The notes under the pieces are model-generated. The model was given only the letters and a program-made list of their open reading frames with translations. It was not told the DNA's origin and made no database searches. Positions 17,644 to 28,700 of a DNA stretch of 64,000 nt are shown piece after piece. Made by a program: the position numbers and the translations under genes. Within the stretch, counting starts at the first letter, position 1; the number at the start of each line of letters is the position of its first letter. The DNA comes from Rebecca billardiae RCC1528 (Eukaryota > Haptophyta), in assembly GCA_965240325.2 (NCBI GenBank), contig OZ251223.1, forward strand, positions 3,100,001 through 3,164,000, read 5' to 3'.

Positions 17644-19371
17644 TCACCTGAGCAGGCTGAGGGCGCAGTTGACGATCGGGCACTGCCGCCGACGTGAATC
17701 AGGAGATCGACCTGCGCCGTCCTTCCTAGCTGTGTCGTTAAAACTTAAATCATAGCAGAATAATGAGTGAAGCTCACCGCCGGACCGACAGCTCGCTCGA
17801 CCCAAGGCTGGCCAAGGCTGGACCATCTGTGCGAGCACCGCGCGCAGCTCGCGCGGGCTCGCGCCGCCCAGCTGCAGTACATAGTCCTCGCACGCTTGGC
17901 GCAGCTCCTCCGCGCTCGACATCATCGCCGCCGCGTGAAGCGGCGCCACCGTCTCGCGATCGATGTGCGGCACGAGCGCGCGCTCGCACAACAGCGCAAG
18001 CGGCGGCACCTCCGCCTCGCGGCCCTCCGCCTTCTCGCGCGAGCTAGCAGGCGGCTCCCAGGTGCCCCGCAGCCGAGCCAGGGTCTGGGTGCTCACGGCG
18101 GCGCCGCGCGAGATGAGCACGGCGCACACGTCGACGCACGCGCACAGCGCCGGCCGGCCAAGTGCCATCGCGTGCGGGAAGAGGGCCACGGTGAGCGCGA
18201 GGGGCGTGCGCTGGCTCCCATCGGCCGTGTTCGGATCAGCGCCGCCGCCGAGGAGCTGCACGCAGATGGCCCCGGCCGCCGTGGCCTGGGGCTCGAGCGG
18301 TCCTGGCAGCGGCCCTGCGCACCCCTCGAGCCAGCCCCCCCACGGGAGCTCTTGGCCAAACGCCGCGCACAGGCTGTGCAGCGGCGTGTGGCCGTGCGCG
18401 TCACGTAGCCGCGTCAGCCTCCTGGCCGCGCCGCCGCCGAGCTCGGAGAGGATGCAGCGCACGGCGCGCACGTTGAGCCACGCGGCGCCGGCGTGCAGCG
18501 GCGTCGCGCCGGCGGTGTCTCGCGCCTCGGGGTCGGCGCGCGCGCGCAGCAGCAGCGCGGCGCACTCGCCCGAGAGGTCGCGCGTCGCAGCCCTGTGCAG
18601 CGGGGCGCTGCCGCACCGCTTGGCGCGCGCGCCCGCGTCAGCGCCGCGCGCGAGCAGCGCCCGGACGCACGTCGCGCACGCCTGCTCGGAGGCGGCGTGG
18701 AGATACGAGAACCCGCCGCTCCGATGGCGCGTCTGCGCGCCGTCGACCGTCACGTCCGCGCGCAGCAGCAGCCGCACGCACTCGCACCGCTCGGGCGTGT
18801 GCGCGCGCTCGAGGCAGGCCATGAGCGGCGTGGAGCCGAGCCGGCTGCGCACGGTGCCCGTCGCTGCGCCTGCGCCGTGCGCGAGCAGGAGCTCGACGGC
18901 GGGGCTGATGCCGAGCGCGCACGCCACGTGCAGCGCGCTCTGCGTGTGCACGCCGTCGACCGCGTTCACTGACGCCCTCGCGCTGAGCAGCAGCGCCACG
19001 AGCGATGCGGACGTCTCGGCCTCGCCCTCGCGCACGGCGAGGTGGAGCAGAGGCACGCCACTCGGGGCGTCCGCGGGCGCGCGCGTCCTCGCGTCGGTCA
19101 CGCGGGCCGAGGCGAGCTGCTGCGCGGCGGTGCCGGCGGCACGCAGGCAGGTGCGTGCGCTGGCCACATTGGCGCGCACGAGCGCGTCGGCAAGTGCTCG
19201 CGTGAGCACCTCGAGTCGCTCCTCGCGCGCGCAGCCGTAGAGGATGTGCTCGCCCTGCAGGGACGTCGCCGACGCCCTGGGCGCAGCGTCGCAGCCCTCC
19301 AGCCATTCAGCTCTGCTCGAGTCGTGCTCGTGTTGCGCCACTCTCCGCGGCTCGCACGCAGTCGCCACCAT
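17644..19371 (-). CDS. Ankyrin-repeat protein with a possible C-terminal BACK-like helix region
   Basis: About 575 residues from ATG 19371 (MVATACEPRR); in-frame ATGs upstream at 19524 and 19554 would extend it. Roughly eight to nine ankyrin-type units run from residue 100 to 440. Examples are VPLLHLAVREGEAETSASLV, SALHVACALGISPAVELLLA, APLHRAATRDLSGECAALLL, TPLHAGAAWLNVRAVRCIL and HTPLHSLCAAFGQE. Near the C terminus, LCERALVPHIDRETVAPLHA then SSAEELRQACEDYVL resembles the BTB-BACK junction of ubiquitin-ligase adaptors, but no BTB core is visible. The last 60 residues are less protein-like, so the true 3' end may lie in another exon. Role: protein-interaction scaffold. Head-to-head with the PIP kinase gene. 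Confidence 0.7.
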   Translation of the reverse strand: MVATACEPRRVAQHEHDSSRAEWLEGCDAAPRASATSLQGEHILYGCAREERLEVLTRALADALVRANVASARTCLRAAGTAAQQLASARVTDARTRAPADAPSGVPLLHLAVREGEAETSASLVALLLSARASVNAVDGVHTQSALHVACALGISPAVELLLAHGAGAATGTVRSRLGSTPLMACLERAHTPERCECVRLLLRADVTVDGAQTRHRSGGFSYLHAASEQACATCVRALLARGADAGARAKRCGSAPLHRAATRDLSGECAALLLRARADPEARDTAGATPLHAGAAWLNVRAVRCILSELGGGAARRLTRLRDAHGHTPLHSLCAAFGQELPWGGWLEGCAGPLPGPLEPQATAAGAICVQLLGGGADPNTADGSQRTPLALTVALFPHAMALGRPALCACVDVCAVLISRGAAVSTQTLARLRGTWEPPASSREKAEGREAEVPPLALLCERALVPHIDRETVAPLHAAAMMSSAEELRQACEDYVLQLGGASPRELRAVLAQMVQPWPALGRASCRSGGELHSLFCYDLSFNDTARKDGAGRSPDSRRRQCPIVNCALSLLR

Positions 19372-19694
19372 TGCGGCATGCGCCGTCTCGGGCGGTGGGC
19401 AATGCGAGCTCGTACGCGTATCACCCCTCCCATTCACTCGCCATCCGCCTTTCGTGCCTCGCGGGGCCCTGTGCGACGAATAGCGCAAGGCCTCGTTGGC
19501 GCCGCTCGCGGCCGGAGCGGACATGTCTGCCGATCGAATAAAAGATGCAAGCAAGCAAGCTCATGAAGAGATTTTCCGGAGTCCAGAGCTGCACAGCACC
19601 GGACGCACGGGTTGCGCCCAGCCGGCAGACATCTCGGCAGCGGCGGCGTCGGCTGCGCAGCCCGCGCCCGTGGCCGCGGCGGCGAGCGGCCGAG
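19372..19694. promoter_or_regulatory. Divergent (bidirectional) promoter interval
   Basis: About 320 bp separate the chosen ATG of the minus-strand ankyrin gene (19371) from the chosen ATG of the plus-strand PIP kinase (19695). Longer alternative starts on both genes would overlap. No TATA box is evident. The interval is inferred from gene orientation only. Confidence 0.4.
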
Positions 19695-22658
19695 ATGGAG
19701 GAGCCGGCCGACCAGCCTGCCGAGGCGCCCAGCGTGCCCATCGACGAGCAGGGCGCCCTCGAGGCGTACGTGCGGCGCGTGCACGGCGAGGAGCTTGCGC
19801 GGATGGTCCTCACGTACTTTGACGCGCTGTGGGCGCGCTCGGCGCCGCCCGCCGAGCTGCTCCACTTCCTCGGCGCCACGCAGCCCCCCGACGAGCAGTG
19901 CGCGCAGGCCATCCGCGAGGCGTGTGCCGCGGGCGAGCCGGCGCGCGCGCTGGCCGCGCTCACGGACGACCTTGCGCACCTCGTCCGGCCGGTGATCGAC
20001 GCGTACGCGTGCTCGCCGGACAAGGAGCGCGTGGAGGCGTGCAGAGCGGCGGGCTCGGGCGCGGCGTTCGTGAAGCAGCGGCCGAGCCGCACGCACCCGC
20101 GCCGGTGCGAGCTCGCGATGGACGCGGTGCAACGGTGCCTGCGCGCGCACGAGGGCGCCTCGGCCGCTCAGTCCCCGCGCGGCGCGGCGGCCGCCGACGG
20201 CTCGCGGGCGAGCGCGGCGGCGTCGGCGAAGCGCAAGGACGAGACGTGGGCGCTGGCGCACGGCAGCCCGGCGAGCGAGCTGTGCACGCGCGTGCGCGTC
20301 TTCGACTACGCGCCCGGCACGTTTGGCTGGCTGCGCGCGCGCGCGATGGAGGCGGTCGGGGTCGCGGGCGAGGACGGCGATGAGGGTGCGTGGCCCTCAC
20401 TCGCGCTGTCGCTCGGCGGCTGGCGCTCGCTCGGCCCCGCGGTCTCCACCGTGCAGACCTCGTCGCGCTCGGGCGCGCTGTACTGGGAGTCGAGCGACGG
20501 CCGCTGCTTCGTCAAGACCGTCGGCGCGAAGGAGGCGAAGACGCTGCGCTCGATGCTCCCAGCGTACGTGTCCCACCTCGAGCGGTACCACGCCTCGCTG
20601 CTGCCGCGCTTCGTCGGCCTCTTCAAGGCGCGGCTGCTCGACGAGGGGCCGTCCGCGCCGCGCGTGTACCTGCTCGCGATGCGCCACCTCTTCGCCGCCT
20701 GCGCGGTGCCCGGCACCGTCGCCGAGCAGTACGACCTCAAAGGCTCCACCGTCGACCGCTACGTGGGGGCGGGCTCGCCGCGCGCCGCCGGCGGCACGCC
20801 CCGGTCGACGGCGAGCGGCTCGCGCTCGGTGCCGACGACGCCGCCCACACAGCGCGCGACGCTGGACGGCGCGGGCGAGCCGGCGGAGCTGCACGGCGCG
20901 GGGAGCGGCGCGGGCGCAGAGCGCGGCTCGCGCGGCTCGCTCCAGCTCTCCACCCCGCCGCTCCAGCCGCCCGCCGGCACGCCAGCCCAGCCGGGCAGCG
21001 CGACGGCGCCGGCGGGCGGCGCGCACCAGCCGCCCGCCGGCCACAGCCCGGTGCACGCGGAGGCGTTCGACAGCCCGCGCGTCGCAGGCGGCGCGCTCAC
21101 GCGGAAGGACCTCGACCTGACGCGGCCGGTGCGCATCGGGCCGTCGATGCGCCGCCTCCTGCTCGCGCAGCTCGAGGTGGACAGCCGGCTGCTCGAGCGC
21201 CACGAGCTGATGGACTACAGCCTGCTCCTCGGAGTGGGCAGCGGCGCGGAGACGGTCGAGCGACTGGGCGCGCGCCGGCGCGAGTGGGACGCGGAGCGCG
21301 TGCGCCGCTGGCGGTACAGGGGGCCGCAGCCGGGCGAGGGCGAGAGCGACGGCGGCGTGGGCGGTGTTTGGGACGGAGCACCCGCGGCTAACGCGAGACG
21401 CGTCGACGGCGCCGGCGCCGCGGGCGTGGCTGAGGGCAGACACGGCCTTGCGCCTGCGGCGGTGGCGGCGGCGGCCGCGGCGGCGCCTGTCGAGGCCGCG
21501 GCCGACGTGTCGGTGGGCGGAGCGCCCGCGGGCAACGGCCGGCGGGAGCACGCAGCTGCCGGGCCTGCCGCCGCCCCGGCCGTCGGCGCGACGACGCCCG
21601 CCAGCGTCGAGGTCGAGGCTCCGGCCGGCGCCCCTGCCGAGCGCAGCCCCAGCCACGCAGCCGCAGAGCCGGACAGCCCGGGCGAGCAGGCGCTGATCCT
21701 GCTGCTCGACACGCCGCACACGCCGCACGAGTGCTGGCGCGCCGCGTATGACGAGCTGAGGCGCGTGTGCGCCGGCCGCGCGCGCGTCACGGTCGTCGAC
21801 GTCGACTCGAGCCCCGCGCAGGCGGCCAGGTGGTCGGTCGCCGCCACGCCGACGGTGATCGTCCTGCAGCGGGGGACGGAGGTGCTCCGTGTCGTCGGCC
21901 TGCGGCACATTGTGCGCGCGTGGCGCTGGCTGCCAGCGCTGCTCGACAAGCTGTACCGCCCGCCCGCGGTGAGTCCTGTGCCCTCGCGCGCACGCGCGCG
22001 CGTTGGTGCCCCCGCCGCGTCGCCGGAAGGGGCGGACGCGCCGGCGCACGCGATTGCTGCTTCGCCCGCTGCCGCGCCGCTGGCCGACGGAGGCAGCGCG
22101 CGCCCCGCGGCGCCTGCGCCTGCGGGCGCTGCGGCGGCGCGCGAGCCACCGGACCGGGCCACCGGCGCCGGCGCGCCGCTTGCCGAGCCTCCGCGTGCCG
22201 AGCCTCCTCCGTGCGCGGAGGACGCGCGTGCCGCCTCCCCGGCCTCGGCCACGGCGCCGGGCGCGCCGGCGGCCGAGCGGCTGTACGACGAGGGCGTGGA
22301 GGTGGCCGCGGACGGCGGCACGTGGGCGGAGGACCTGCTGGGGCGCACGCTCGTGCGCGGCGACGACGGCGTGGGCGACGCCGAGCTGCGCGCGATGCCG
22401 CGCTTCCACGTGCTCTCGCTGTTCAGGCAGGACCTCGGCGGGATGGCGGCGCGCGGCCCCGCCGACGAGCGGCTCGACTCTGGCGAGGTGTTTGTGATGG
22501 GCATCGTCGACATCCTTCAGCAGTGGGACTTTGCCAAGCGCGTCGAGTCGCGGCTCAAGGCGCTGCGCTGGCCGCTGCAGATGTACAACATCTCAGCCGT
22601 CGACCCGCAGCTGTTCAGGAGCCGCTTCCTTGAGTACGTCGCGCGCGTCGTGGAGTAG
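19695..22658 (+). CDS. Phosphatidylinositol phosphate kinase with inserted thioredoxin-like domain
   Basis: 988 residues from ATG 19695 (MEEPADQPAEAP); an upstream in-frame ATG at 19545 gives a basic, unlikely extension. A helical N-terminal region is followed by the PIPK core in widely spaced blocks. These are CFVKTVGAKEAKTLRSMLP (ATP-binding Lys near 273), the DLKGS motif in AEQYDLKGSTVDRYVG, RKDLDLTR, and HELMDYSLLLGVGSG (family MDYSLL). The C-terminal FVMGIVDILQQWDFAKRVE (about 935-953) is the family's I-I-D-I-L-Q-x-Y/W-D plus specificity-loop region. These enzymes make PI(4,5)P2 or relatives at membranes. A 400-residue Ala/Pro-rich insertion splits the core. Within it, about 668-755 forms a thioredoxin-like unit: ALILLLDTPHTPHECWRAAY, VTVVDVDSSPAQAARWSVAA, TPTVIVLQRGTEVLRVVG. 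The cis-Pro loop is kept but the CxxC is not. Confidence 0.85.
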   Translation: MEEPADQPAEAPSVPIDEQGALEAYVRRVHGEELARMVLTYFDALWARSAPPAELLHFLGATQPPDEQCAQAIREACAAGEPARALAALTDDLAHLVRPVIDAYACSPDKERVEACRAAGSGAAFVKQRPSRTHPRRCELAMDAVQRCLRAHEGASAAQSPRGAAAADGSRASAAASAKRKDETWALAHGSPASELCTRVRVFDYAPGTFGWLRARAMEAVGVAGEDGDEGAWPSLALSLGGWRSLGPAVSTVQTSSRSGALYWESSDGRCFVKTVGAKEAKTLRSMLPAYVSHLERYHASLLPRFVGLFKARLLDEGPSAPRVYLLAMRHLFAACAVPGTVAEQYDLKGSTVDRYVGAGSPRAAGGTPRSTASGSRSVPTTPPTQRATLDGAGEPAELHGAGSGAGAERGSRGSLQLSTPPLQPPAGTPAQPGSATAPAGGAHQPPAGHSPVHAEAFDSPRVAGGALTRKDLDLTRPVRIGPSMRRLLLAQLEVDSRLLERHELMDYSLLLGVGSGAETVERLGARRREWDAERVRRWRYRGPQPGEGESDGGVGGVWDGAPAANARRVDGAGAAGVAEGRHGLAPAAVAAAAAAAPVEAAADVSVGGAPAGNGRREHAAAGPAAAPAVGATTPASVEVEAPAGAPAERSPSHAAAEPDSPGEQALILLLDTPHTPHECWRAAYDELRRVCAGRARVTVVDVDSSPAQAARWSVAATPTVIVLQRGTEVLRVVGLRHIVRAWRWLPALLDKLYRPPAVSPVPSRARARVGAPAASPEGADAPAHAIAASPAAAPLADGGSARPAAPAPAGAAAAREPPDRATGAGAPLAEPPRAEPPPCAEDARAASPASATAPGAPAAERLYDEGVEVAADGGTWAEDLLGRTLVRGDDGVGDAELRAMPRFHVLSLFRQDLGGMAARGPADERLDSGEVFVMGIVDILQQWDFAKRVESRLKALRWPLQMYNISAVDPQLFRSRFLEYVARVVE

Positions 22659-23113
22659 GCGGGGACGCCGGGTCCGGCGCCACAGTCGGTCCCACCGGCG
22701 TGTCGCCAGTCGGGACGGTCGGCGGCGACATCGGCGGCACCGCGGCTGAGACATCGTGCCACGACGCGCGTAGCTGCGTGGAGGCTAGTCGGCTGAGTGA
22801 CAGCGCTCAGTCATTCTGAGACACATGAGTCTTGTAGAAACAAGTTCGATCAGCCCGCCCGATGGGCGATGGGCGCGATGGCGGCCGCGGGGACTTGAAG
22901 GGAAAAAGTGAAAAACAAAACATCAGGGCGGCAAGCAAAGAAAAGCAGCGCAGCGGAAAAGCGTTGCATATGGGAAACCGTTTCACGTTCCCGGCGGCCG
23001 ACGCCGGCGCGCGCCCGGACGTGACTCGAAGCCCACCGGCGTCGATCAGAAAAAGGGTGGTCGTCTCGCACTTCCATCTCCACCCGACGGCGAGGCCGGC
23101 GCCTGGTGGCGAG
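22659..23113. other. Intergenic region between PIP kinase and Myb genes
   Basis: 455 bp holding the 3' end of the PIP kinase and the likely promoter and 5' UTR of the Myb gene. No TATA box or other motif stands out. Open frames here lack protein-like composition. Confidence 0.4.
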
Positions 23114-24969
23114 ATGAGCGGGTCAGGCACGCAGCGCAAGCAGTGGTCGCAGGAGGAGGACGACCGCGTGAAGGAGCTCGTTGGGCTGCACGGTGCGCGC
23201 GCGGTCGCTTCGCCTGCGCTCGAGCCGACCCGGAGGACGCGTGCGCGTGCGAGTGCGTCCACTCATCAGCCTCCGGCTGCCTCTCTGGCTACGTGTGCTG
23301 GCTGCGCGCAGGCACGCGCTCCTGGACGTTGGTGGCATCGTACCTCCCCGGTAGGACGGGCAAACAGTGCCGGGAGCGCTGGCACAACCAGCTTGACGAG
23401 GGCATCCGCAAGGATGCGTGGACTGCTGGTGCGTGCACCGCGCAACGTCTGCGTGCGCGCTCTTCCGCGCTGCGCGCACGCGGCGCCTGACGCTTGCAGT
23501 CGCGGCGTGGCGGGTGCGGTGCGCGCTGCCCGCGCGCAGAGGAGGACCAGACCCTACTCGACATGCACGCCAAAGTGGGCAACAAGTGGGCCGAGATCGC
23601 CAAGGCGCTGCCCGGCCGCACCGACAACGCGGTCAAGAACCACTGGAACTCGGCACTGCGGCGCGAGCGCGAGGCGCGCGAGAAAGGCGAGAACCCGACG
23701 CTGCTGCAGGCGCTGCGCAAGGAGATCGAGGGAAAGCAGCCGAAGAAAAATAGCGCCAACGGCGTGGCGGGCGGCTCGCGTGGCAGCGCGAAGAAGAAGA
23801 AGAAGGGGGGCAGCTCGCGCGGCGCCAAGGGCGGCGCCAGGGGCGGCGGTGGGCGGCGCAGTGCTGGCGACGACGACGACGACGACGACGAGGACGAGGA
23901 CGACGAGGACGACGAGGAGGAGGACGATGGGGGGATGGCGGTGGATCTGTTCGGCGCGTTCGGCGACGCGACCGCCCCCGAGGTGACGCGCGTCAACGAG
24001 CTGCTCGCGGCGAACGCGTCGAGCCCGCTCGTGCAGCTGCTCGGCAGCGGCAAGGACATGGACCCGGACGGCTTCGACGCGCTGCTGTCACTCGTGCGCG
24101 CCAAGACGGGGCAGGAGCTGATGGCGGCGAGCGACAGGCTGGTCGAGCGCGTGAAGGGCGGTGGGGACGCCAGCGCGTCCACGCGCGCGGGCAAGGGCGG
24201 CCCGCCCTCCGCGCGCCTGCCGATGGGCATGACGCCGGGCGCGCAGGCGCTCGCAGACGCGTTTGGCCTGCACGTGGGAGGCAGCGTCTCGAGGCCGCTC
24301 GCGACGCCCGGCGGCCTCGAGCTGAGCATGAATGACCTGCTCACGCCGTCGCTCGCGGCGTCCATGGGGCTGGACGAGAGCCTTGCTTCGCAGCTGCACT
24401 CCGCGCTCGCCGACGCCTCGAAGGACAGCAAAAAGCCGGGCTCGGGCGGGAAGCGGCCACCGGGCTCGGCGGCGGCGCAGGAGAGCGCGCCCACCGAGGT
24501 GAAGCGCGCGCGCTCGTCCTCGCGCCCACCGCGCATCGGCATCACGAGGAGCCACGAGGAGGGCGCGGACTCGCCGCACAGCAGCGGGCCGCCCTCGCTC
24601 ACCCGATCGCGCAGCTCGCTGCGCGAGAAGCGCCCGGCCGGCGCGACCGACCTCTCGACGCAGGACCTGCAGGGCGAGCCGGCGAGCTCCCTGGCCGCGC
24701 CTGCGAGCGCCATCACACCCGCGCAGGCGCAGGCGCTGCTCAACTCGCCCGCCGCGCTGCCGCTCTTCGCCGCCGCGCTGTCGCCCGCGCTGTCCGAACC
24801 ACTCGGCCTCTCACCCTCGTCTATCATGACGTTCCTCAACCTCGATAGCCTCAACCTGCCCTCGCCGTCGCTCAACTCGGAGGGCGCGCCGCGCACAGGC
24901 AGCGGGCCTGCAGGCAGCCGCGCTGGCACGCCGTCGGGCCGTCGCTCGTCGCGACTGCGGCCGCAGTGA
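23114..24969 (+). CDS. c-Myb-type two-repeat (R2R3) transcription factor
   Basis: Three exons: 23114-23192, 23312-23428 and 23540-24969, joined by introns of 119 nt (GTGCGC...CGCAG) and 111 nt (GTGCGT...CGCAG). The spliced product is 541 residues. R2 spans the first junction ([19 protein letters not shown] then [20 protein letters not shown]) and continues with [18 protein letters not shown]3 reads [20 protein letters not shown] then [20 protein letters not shown]. The regularly spaced Trp residues of both repeats are present and the frame closes exactly across both introns, so the structure is well supported. It is closest to animal/protist c-Myb and plant three-repeat MYBs. After the DNA-binding domain come a Lys-rich stretch, a long Asp/Glu run ([20 protein letters not shown], about 175-200) and a Ser/Ala/Pro-rich tail, a plausible activation region. 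Role: nuclear regulator, often of cell-cycle genes (family knowledge). Confidence 0.9.
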
Positions 24970-25700
24970 CGCGCGCGCTTGTGACGATGATCGGCATCTG
25001 ATGGGGCGGCATCACGATCGAAGCTACGCGTCGGACGGTGAGAGCGCGTCGCCCGCAGTGCTGCTTGCTTGCGCATGCAGCCACCGCCCACGGGGGCCGC
25101 TTCCGACACAGCAGATGAGGACGTGGCCGGCGTCCGTCGGGCGCGCTCTGGCGGTCGGCGGGGCGCACACGCCCACGGCGTCACCGCATGGGCCGTCTCA
25201 TGTGATGCGGCGTGCGCGCAAGCCCTTTCCGCTTTGCGCAGCCGCAGCGCGCGTGTCGCAGTGACGAGGCCCCGTCGTCGTCGCAGCACCATGCCGCGCG
25301 CGCTTGTAGTTAGCCGCCTGATGACTGCGCGATGTTCGCCGACGGCGCCGAGTCCAGCACCGTCAGCATCGAGCCCGAGGTCCGAGCACGCGCTTCACAA
25401 CGACTGCCGCGTTATATATATTTATTCTACTGCGCTGCTGCTGATGCAGTGATGCTGCTGACGCCGCGCATCACGCGCGACTCGCGTCATATCGTCATAT
25501 ATTGAGCGCGATGATTTAGTAGTTCATCAGTGATGAGCGCGCATATAGCATTAGTGTTATTAGCAGCGTGCATCATCGCATGCGCATCATCGCGTCATAT
25601 CAGCATCGTCGTCGTCATCAGCATCATCATCAGACATCATCAGCGTACCATGCGCCACCTGCTGCATACTCTGTACTCATGTCTCATCCGTCTGCCGTCA
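24970..25700. other. Intergenic region between convergent genes
   Basis: 730 bp between the Myb stop and the receptor gene B stop. It holds a CATCAT/CGTCGT-rich simple-sequence tract at about 25570-25650. Nothing else was recognised. Confidence 0.45.
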
Positions 25701-28700
25701 TCATCCAGCGTGAGCCTGAGGGCGATGAGCATTGACCCCGCCGCCAACGACCGAGGCCGAGCGGGTCAACGCGGGCGGGCTGTCTGCCTGGTTGTTGGGA
25801 TCGGCGTTGGATCGCCGCGCGCTGCGCCACAGCTGAGCGCGTGAGCCCCAGTCCTCGGAGCGGGAGGCCGTGCTGCTACTCCCCTCCTTGGGGCGCGGCG
25901 GGCCCCGCTGCCATGGCCGCATCGCGGTGGGTGGCCCCGCGCTCGGCGCGGTCGCGGTGCGCGAGACCACGCTCCAGCTCAGGTACCCCACCGCCGCCCG
26001 GATGGCTGTGCGCACGGTCGCGTTGAACGCGTCCAGCGCCGCCTCCGCGTCCGCGGGGTCGCGCTCGAGGCCCGCCGCGCGCAGCTGTGCCGCGCTCAGC
26101 CCGCTCGGCGCAAACTTGGAGACGATCAGCTCGAGGATGCGCGCGCGGTCGTCTGCGAGCGAAGCCTCGGCGTGCCGCGCGTCGAAGGAGGTGAGTGCCT
26201 CGCACACGCGCGTGCGGTCGCGGTCGAGTGCGCGGAGGAAGCTCTCGCGCTGCGTGCGCGAGAGCGCGAGCGAGAACTCGACCGGCCGGCTGCCGCCACC
26301 GCCGCCACCGCTGCCGCCCGCGCCGCCGCTGCCCTCAGCCTCCGGCTGCTGCTCGTCTGCCGCGCCCTGCCACGCGCGCGCGCTGCGGCGCTGCGTGTTC
26401 GCCTGCATGATCTCGTACAGGCACCTGGTGCGCGCGCGTGCGCAGGCCACGCCCAACGTGCGGCGCCGCGAGTTGGCGGGCGAGGCGGCGGTCAAGCCGC
26501 GTGCGGACGATACCGGCCGCCGGAGCGCGCGCGCGCGTGGGAGGGAGGGGCGTCTGCGGGGCGGGAGGCACGCGCGCACCACACGCGCGTGAGGGCGATC
26601 GGCTTGTCCCACGGCGAGAGGACGGCCACCATCCGGCCGATTTGGCGCAGGATCGCGCCGATGTGCAGCACGTCCGCGTCGACGCGGTGCTGCCGGATGC
26701 AGCACAGGCTGGGCGGCGCAAGAGGCGTGCGCCGCGTGCGCGGGCGGCGCGTTCCGCACTCGGCCTCACGGCGCGGCCGAGCGGCGCGGCGCGAGCGCGC
26801 GGCGGCGCGTGGGCCGGTCGGCCCGGGTGCGCGGCCAGGTGGGCGCGCAGGCGAGCGCGCACTCGATCCACAGGTAGGTGCGCGCCGCGTCGAGTGAGTG
26901 CAGCTCCATGTGTAGACTGACCGCATCGAGCATGTCCACAAACGAACACGCCTGGGCGTGGCTTACAAAGAGGGTGGCCGGACGCACCGCCGCGCGCCCG
27001 TCCGCCGTCCGCGCCGAGCGCTTGAGCTCGCACAGCGCGAGCCGTGAGGCGGCGGTGATCTCGCGCACGATCTCGCCCGCGCGGTACGACGTGTCCGCCG
27101 CGCCGAGCCCATGCGCCGCGGCGAACTCGCGCAGGAAGGCGAGGGAGACGCCGAGGCCGAGGTGTGGAGGGAAGCCGCCCGTTCCCGCGAGCGCGCGCCG
27201 CTGCGTGTGCGCGGAGCCGAGCGGGGAGCTGGGCTTCATGGCGGCGCAGCAGATGGACAGACGCCGGCCGGCACTCGGCGAGCCGCCACTCGGCGGGCTG
27301 CTGCCGGTAGCGCTCACTCGCTTGCCTCGCTCGGTGGGCGGCGAAGGTGAGCGCGCGCCGCGCGTGTCCGGCGCGGACGGCGCGTCCAAGCGCCCAGCAC
27401 CCTCGCAGCGCGCAGGGTGGACGCGCGCAGAGGCCCCGGGCAGGGCTGCCAGCAGGGCTCGGCTCGCCACGGCGATCGGCGAGCGCGGCGGTGTGGGTGT
27501 GTCGACCGGCGCCGCATGCCGCTCCTTGCCACCGGATCCGGCGGGCACTGCCGATGGGCGCATCACGTGGCCTGCCGCGCGCTCGAGCTCGCAACTGCCT
27601 TTGCCGCCAACACTTTGGCCGTTGCTGCCGCCCCCGCCCGCCACGGGATGCAGCGCTGCCGTCGGCGGCGGCACGGCCGGGGGCACGAGTGGATGCTCGC
27701 CCAGCATCGACGCCGCGTCCACCTCCCGCAGCCCCGGCTGCTTCGGCGCCCCCTCCTCCACGGCTGCGAGCTCGTCGGCAGCCGTTGACGTGACGCTTTC
27801 GATCGAGAGCCGCGATGAGCCGTCGCGCGCGCGGGCCTTGTCGTGCGCGCCGCCGTGCGACTCGCCGCTGCCGCGTCGCGAGGAGGGGGTCGAGCGCTTG
27901 CGGCCGATCTGCATCACGCGCGATCGGCGCAGCTCGGCGACATCTAGGCTGCGCGCCAGCGCGCCGAGCGTCTGCGAGCGCGCTTTGCGCCCCCGTCGCC
28001 GCTCGAAGTGGGCGTGGCCGCTCGGCAGCCGCTGCCGCCGCCGATCTGCCGCGTCGTCGGTGTCTGTCGCGCTCAGCGGTCGGCGCTGGGCGGGCAGGTC
28101 GGCGCCTGTCGGCTCGGAGGCCCTCCGTTCCGAAGCAGGTGGGCTCTCTTGCGCTGCGCGCGAGCTCGCCACGCACGCGCGCACCCCAGCCGCCAGCCCG
28201 TTGGCTGCGCGCTCGAGCGGGCCGTGCACGATCGCGACGCCAATCGGCACGAACACCTTCAGCTTGGCCACGGTGAGGCACGCGTGCACGACCGTCAGTG
28301 GCGCGGGCTGCAGGAGGCGCGCCCACGGGCGGAAGAGGCACGGCTGCCAGAACGGGCCGACCACCACGCCGAGCGCAACGAGCACGAGCACGCGGCGCGT
28401 CTCGCGGACGAGGTAGCTGAGCACGACGGGCGGCGACGCGCCTGCGTACAGGCCCATGCGCGCCCGGCGGTGCGCGTACAGCGCAAAGGCGCAGATCGGG
28501 ATGGGCAGCAGTGAGGTGGACCACGACAGGCGCAGCGTGCCGGCCGGGGAGACGTCGAACAAAGTCGGTGAGTAGAGCAGCAACAGATCCGCGCCCACCG
28601 CCAGCAGCAGCAGCAGGAGCGCCAGACGGCGGTAGAAGCGCGTGCCGATCGAGAGCGAGACCAGCCCGGCCGCGTCGCTCGCCTCGCAGAAGTACACGAG

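Noticed and set aside
17963-19240. Plus-strand open frame opposite the ankyrin gene
   Set aside because: Ser/Ala/Arg-rich shadow; ankyrin units are readable only on the minus strand.
20397-22513. Long minus-strand open frames opposite the PIP kinase
   Set aside because: No domains; the plus strand carries the kinase signatures in order.
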